Assembly: GCA_945872015.1 (NCBI GenBank)
Contig: CAMBYJ010000012.1
Coordinates: 1 to 16,578 of the forward strand
DNA from: Chitinophaga pinensis
Lineage (GTDB): Bacteria; Bacteroidota; Bacteroidia; AKYH767-A; OLB10
DNA length: 16,578 nucleotides
Direction of reading: 5' to 3'
The translations under genes were made by a program, and so were the position numbers. The notes under the pieces are model-generated. The model was not told the DNA's origin. It saw only the letters and a program-made list of their open reading frames with translations, and ran no database searches. Below, piece after piece: positions 13,979 to 16,578 of this stretch (position 1 is the first letter of the stretch; the number at the start of each line of letters is the position of its first letter).

Positions 13979-16578
13979 ATGGCTGAAGGCGAAAAGATTA
14001 TTCGAATTAATATCGAAGATGAAATGAAGACGGCATACATCGATTATTCGATGTCTGTTATTGTGTCACGTGCATTACCTGATGTAAGAGATGGATTAAA
14101 ACCTGTACACCGTCGTGTATTATTCGGAATGCAGGAACTAGGAGTAATGTCAAACCGACCTTATAAAAAGTCGGCGAGAATTGTAGGAGAGGTATTAGGA
14201 AAGTACCATCCACATGGCGACAGTTCAGTTTATGATACGATGGTTCGTATGGCCCAGGAATGGTCGTTGCGTTATACATTAGTTGACGGACAAGGAAACT
14301 TCGGTTCGGTAGATGGTGATAGTCCTGCAGCTATGCGTTATACTGAGGCAAGGTTAAAGAAGATTGCTGAAGAAATGTTGAATGATATTGACAAGGATAC
14401 AGTTGATTTCCGACTAAACTTTGACGATACCTTGGAAGAGCCAACCGTATTGCCAGCTAAGATTCCTAATTTATTGGTGAATGGAGCAGCAGGTATTGCG
14501 GTAGGTATGGCGACGAATATGGCGCCACATAACTTAACGGAAGTATTACATGCAATTATTGCCTATATCGATAATAAGGATATTACCATAGAGGAATTAA
14601 TGAAGTTTGTAAAAGCTCCTGATTTCCCAACGGGTGGAATTATCTACGGATATACAGGCGTGAAGGACGCTTTAGAGACGGGAAGAGGACGTATCGTTAT
14701 TCGTGCAAAAGCAATTATCGAGAATTTAGATAATGGTCGCGAGCGAATTATCGTAACTGAAATTCCTTATCAGGTTAACAAAGCGGATATGATTAAGAAA
14801 ACCGCTGACTTAATTAATGAGAAGAAAATTGAGGGAATCTCTGATATTCGCGATGAATCGGATCGTGATGGTATGCGAGTAGTTTATGAAATTAAACGCG
14901 ACGCAATGGCCAATGTGGTTTTAAATAACCTTTACAAATACACTGACTTACAAAACTCTTTCAGCGTAAATAATATTGCCTTGGTTGGTGGCCGTCCGAT
15001 GATGTTAAATCTTAGAGATTTGATTCATCATTATGTGGAGCACCGTCACGAAGTATTAATTCGCAAAACTCGTTATGAGTTAGCGGAAGCTGAAAAACGC
15101 GCTCATATTTTAGAAGGTTTATTAATTGCTTTAGACCATTTAGATGAGGTTATCGCATTAATTCGTAAGTCACAAACTCCTGATGAAGCGAAATCAGGGT
15201 TGATGAGCAACTTCCAGTTGAGCGAGATTCAATCGAAGGCGATTCTTGAAATGCGTTTACAACGTTTGACAGGTTTAGAGCGCGATAAGATTCGTGATGA
15301 GTATGCTGAAATTATGAAAATGATTGAAAACTTTAAGGCAATTCTTGCAGATGAAGCATTAAGAATGAGCATCTTAAAGGGTGAAATGAATGAAATGCTG
15401 GAGAAATATGGTGATGAAAGAAGAACTGAAATCGTTTACATGGCTGATGATATCTCTATGGAAGATATGATTGCTGATGAAGCAGTGGTAGTGACTATTT
15501 CGCATCTTGGATATATCAAAAGAACTCCTTTAAATGAGTATAGAACACAGAGCAGAGGTGGAAAAGGAGCAATGGGAACGGCAACCCGCGATGAGGACTT
15601 TGTAGAGCATTTATTTGTTGCAACCAACCATAACTACTTATTGTTATTTACAGAAAAAGGAAAATGCTTCTGGTTACGAATATTTGAAATTCCGGAAGGA
15701 ACGAAAACTTCAAAAGGCCGAGCATTACAAAACCTGATAAATATTTCAGCGGATGACAAGGTGAGAGCCTTTGTTAACGTTAACAATCTGGATCAGGAAG
15801 ACTACCTAAACAACAATTACATAATCCTTTGTACAAAAGAAGGTACTATCAAAAAGACGCAGCTAGAAGCTTATTCTCGTCCACGTCAGAATGGCATCAA
15901 CGCAATTACTATTAACGAAGGAGATGAATTATTAGAAGCAAGATTAACCAACGGAACCAACGAAATTTTATTGGCAGTGAAATCGGGGAGAGCAATTCGC
16001 TTTAACGAAAGTACTGTTCGTCCGATGGGTCGTAATGCAGCCGGAGTTCGCGGGGTGTCATTTGATGAGTCGAATGATGAGGTAATCGGAATGGTTTGTA
16101 TATCCGACAAAAATAAAGAGACCATTTTAGTCGTTTCAGAAAAAGGATATGGAAAGCGTACTGATATTGAAGATTATCGCGTTACTAATCGTGGAGGAAA
16201 AGGAGTTAAGACGATTCAAGTGACAGAAAAAACAGGAAACTTGGTAGCTATTAAGTCTGTAGTTGATGGAGATGAGTTAATGATTATCACCAAAAATGGA
16301 ATCACCATCCGTATGTCGGTTAACGATTTAAGGGTTATGGGACGTGCCACTCAAGGTGTTAAAGTAATCAAGTTGGGTGAGGACGATGATATCGCATCAG
16401 TAGCTAAAATTGAAGAAAGCGTTTTAGCTGCCGAAGGTCAAACGGAAAATGGAGAAGACTTAGTAATTGAAACCCCAGTTGCTGAAGCGGATGGAACTAC
16501 AACGCCAGAGACTGAGACACCAACCACAGATACTCCAGCGCCTGATAATGATCAAAACAATCCTGAAACACCGAACGA
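13979..16578 (+). CDS. gyrA: DNA gyrase subunit A, 3' end outside window
   Basis: GyrA is the DNA breakage-reunion subunit that, with GyrB, introduces negative supercoils. From the ATG at 13979, 866 codons are present without a stop. MSVIVSRALPDVRDGLKPVHRR (25-46) opens the winged-helix part; the quinolone region KYHPHGDSSVYDTMVRMAQ has Ser82 and Asp86, equal to E. coli Ser83 and Asp87, so no classical resistance change. Catalytic Tyr121 is in RYTEARL (120-126). The C-terminal beta-pinwheel starts with the GyrA box QSRGGKG (524-530; canonical QRRGGKG), which separates it from ParC, and runs to about residue 812. From about 818 follows an acidic, Thr/Pro-rich tail that continues past the window. 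The start is preceded by an A-rich stretch, not by a Shine-Dalgarno motif. Confidence 0.97.
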   Translation, partial: MAEGEKIIRINIEDEMKTAYIDYSMSVIVSRALPDVRDGLKPVHRRVLFGMQELGVMSNRPYKKSARIVGEVLGKYHPHGDSSVYDTMVRMAQEWSLRYTLVDGQGNFGSVDGDSPAAMRYTEARLKKIAEEMLNDIDKDTVDFRLNFDDTLEEPTVLPAKIPNLLVNGAAGIAVGMATNMAPHNLTEVLHAIIAYIDNKDITIEELMKFVKAPDFPTGGIIYGYTGVKDALETGRGRIVIRAKAIIENLDNGRERIIVTEIPYQVNKADMIKKTADLINEKKIEGISDIRDESDRDGMRVVYEIKRDAMANVVLNNLYKYTDLQNSFSVNNIALVGGRPMMLNLRDLIHHYVEHRHEVLIRKTRYELAEAEKRAHILEGLLIALDHLDEVIALIRKSQTPDEAKSGLMSNFQLSEIQSKAILEMRLQRLTGLERDKIRDEYAEIMKMIENFKAILADEALRMSILKGEMNEMLEKYGDERRTEIVYMADDISMEDMIADEAVVVTISHLGYIKRTPLNEYRTQSRGGKGAMGTATRDEDFVEHLFVATNHNYLLLFTEKGKCFWLRIFEIPEGTKTSKGRALQNLINISADDKVRAFVNVNNLDQEDYLNNNYIILCTKEGTIKKTQLEAYSRPRQNGINAITINEGDELLEARLTNGTNEILLAVKSGRAIRFNESTVRPMGRNAAGVRGVSFDESNDEVIGMVCISDKNKETILVVSEKGYGKRTDIEDYRVTNRGGKGVKTIQVTEKTGNLVAIKSVVDGDELMIITKNGITIRMSVNDLRVMGRATQGVKVIKLGEDDDIASVAKIEESVLAAEGQTENGEDLVIETPVAEADGTTTPETETPTTDTPAPDNDQNNPETPN

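Noticed and set aside
14200..14250. Possible quinolone-resistance changes in gyrA
   Set aside because: The Ser and Asp equal to E. coli Ser83 and Asp87 are both present; the neighbouring Ala-to-Ser is common natural variation.
1..16578. Hidden defence system, mobile element, CRISPR array or RNA gene
   Set aside because: I looked for transposase, integrase, toxin-antitoxin and nuclease motifs, regularly spaced repeats, and tRNA- or rRNA-like segments, and found none; gene order and composition look continuous and ancestral.

Overview
The window is a stretch of conserved chromosomal housekeeping genes from a member of the Bacteroidota, most likely of the class Flavobacteriia or a close relative. 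Four things point there: the AT-rich sequence; start codons preceded by A/T-rich leaders without Shine-Dalgarno motifs; several upstream regions carrying the Bacteroidota promoter pattern (a TTG-like -33 element about 20 bases before TAnnTTTG); and lineage-restricted proteins (a GldI-like FKBP lipoprotein, a DUF4835/PorD-like protein, a short Rpb6-like omega subunit). I cannot name the genus.

Layout. The window opens with the 5' part of a minus-strand SAM hydroxide adenosyltransferase-fold (DUF62) gene, then a divergent DUF721/DciA-like gene that converges on ndk. From a pair of interlocked divergent promoters, ndk runs left and a DHH phosphoesterase runs right. The DHH gene heads a tight operon with two FKBP-type lipoproteins, the first resembling the gliding protein GldI. 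That operon converges, across a shared terminator, on a serine palmitoyltransferase-like alpha-oxoamine synthase. Divergent from this enzyme is a long plus-strand cluster: bamD, rpoZ, coaBC, DUF4835/porD-like, recN and fabI. fabI converges on clpC across a strong hairpin. clpC is divergent from gyrA, which runs off the right edge; about 320 non-coding bases lie between them.

Function. The genes serve nucleotide pools and RNA turnover (ndk, DHH), cell-envelope building (bamD, fabI, the oxoamine synthase), T9SS/gliding-related envelope functions (GldI-like, PorD-like), coenzyme A synthesis (coaBC), transcription (rpoZ), DNA repair and topology (recN, gyrA, a possible helicase loader) and protein quality control (clpC).

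I see no mobile element, CRISPR array, RNA gene, phage remnant or defence island, and no convincing undescribed multi-gene system. The points most worth a second look are small: a DUF62 protein lacking two classical catalytic residues, the interlocked ndk/DHH promoters, degenerate FKBP lipoproteins tied to a nanoRNase-type gene, an identical ATGCGTAA overlap at two unrelated gene junctions, and departures from canonical residues in CoaBC.
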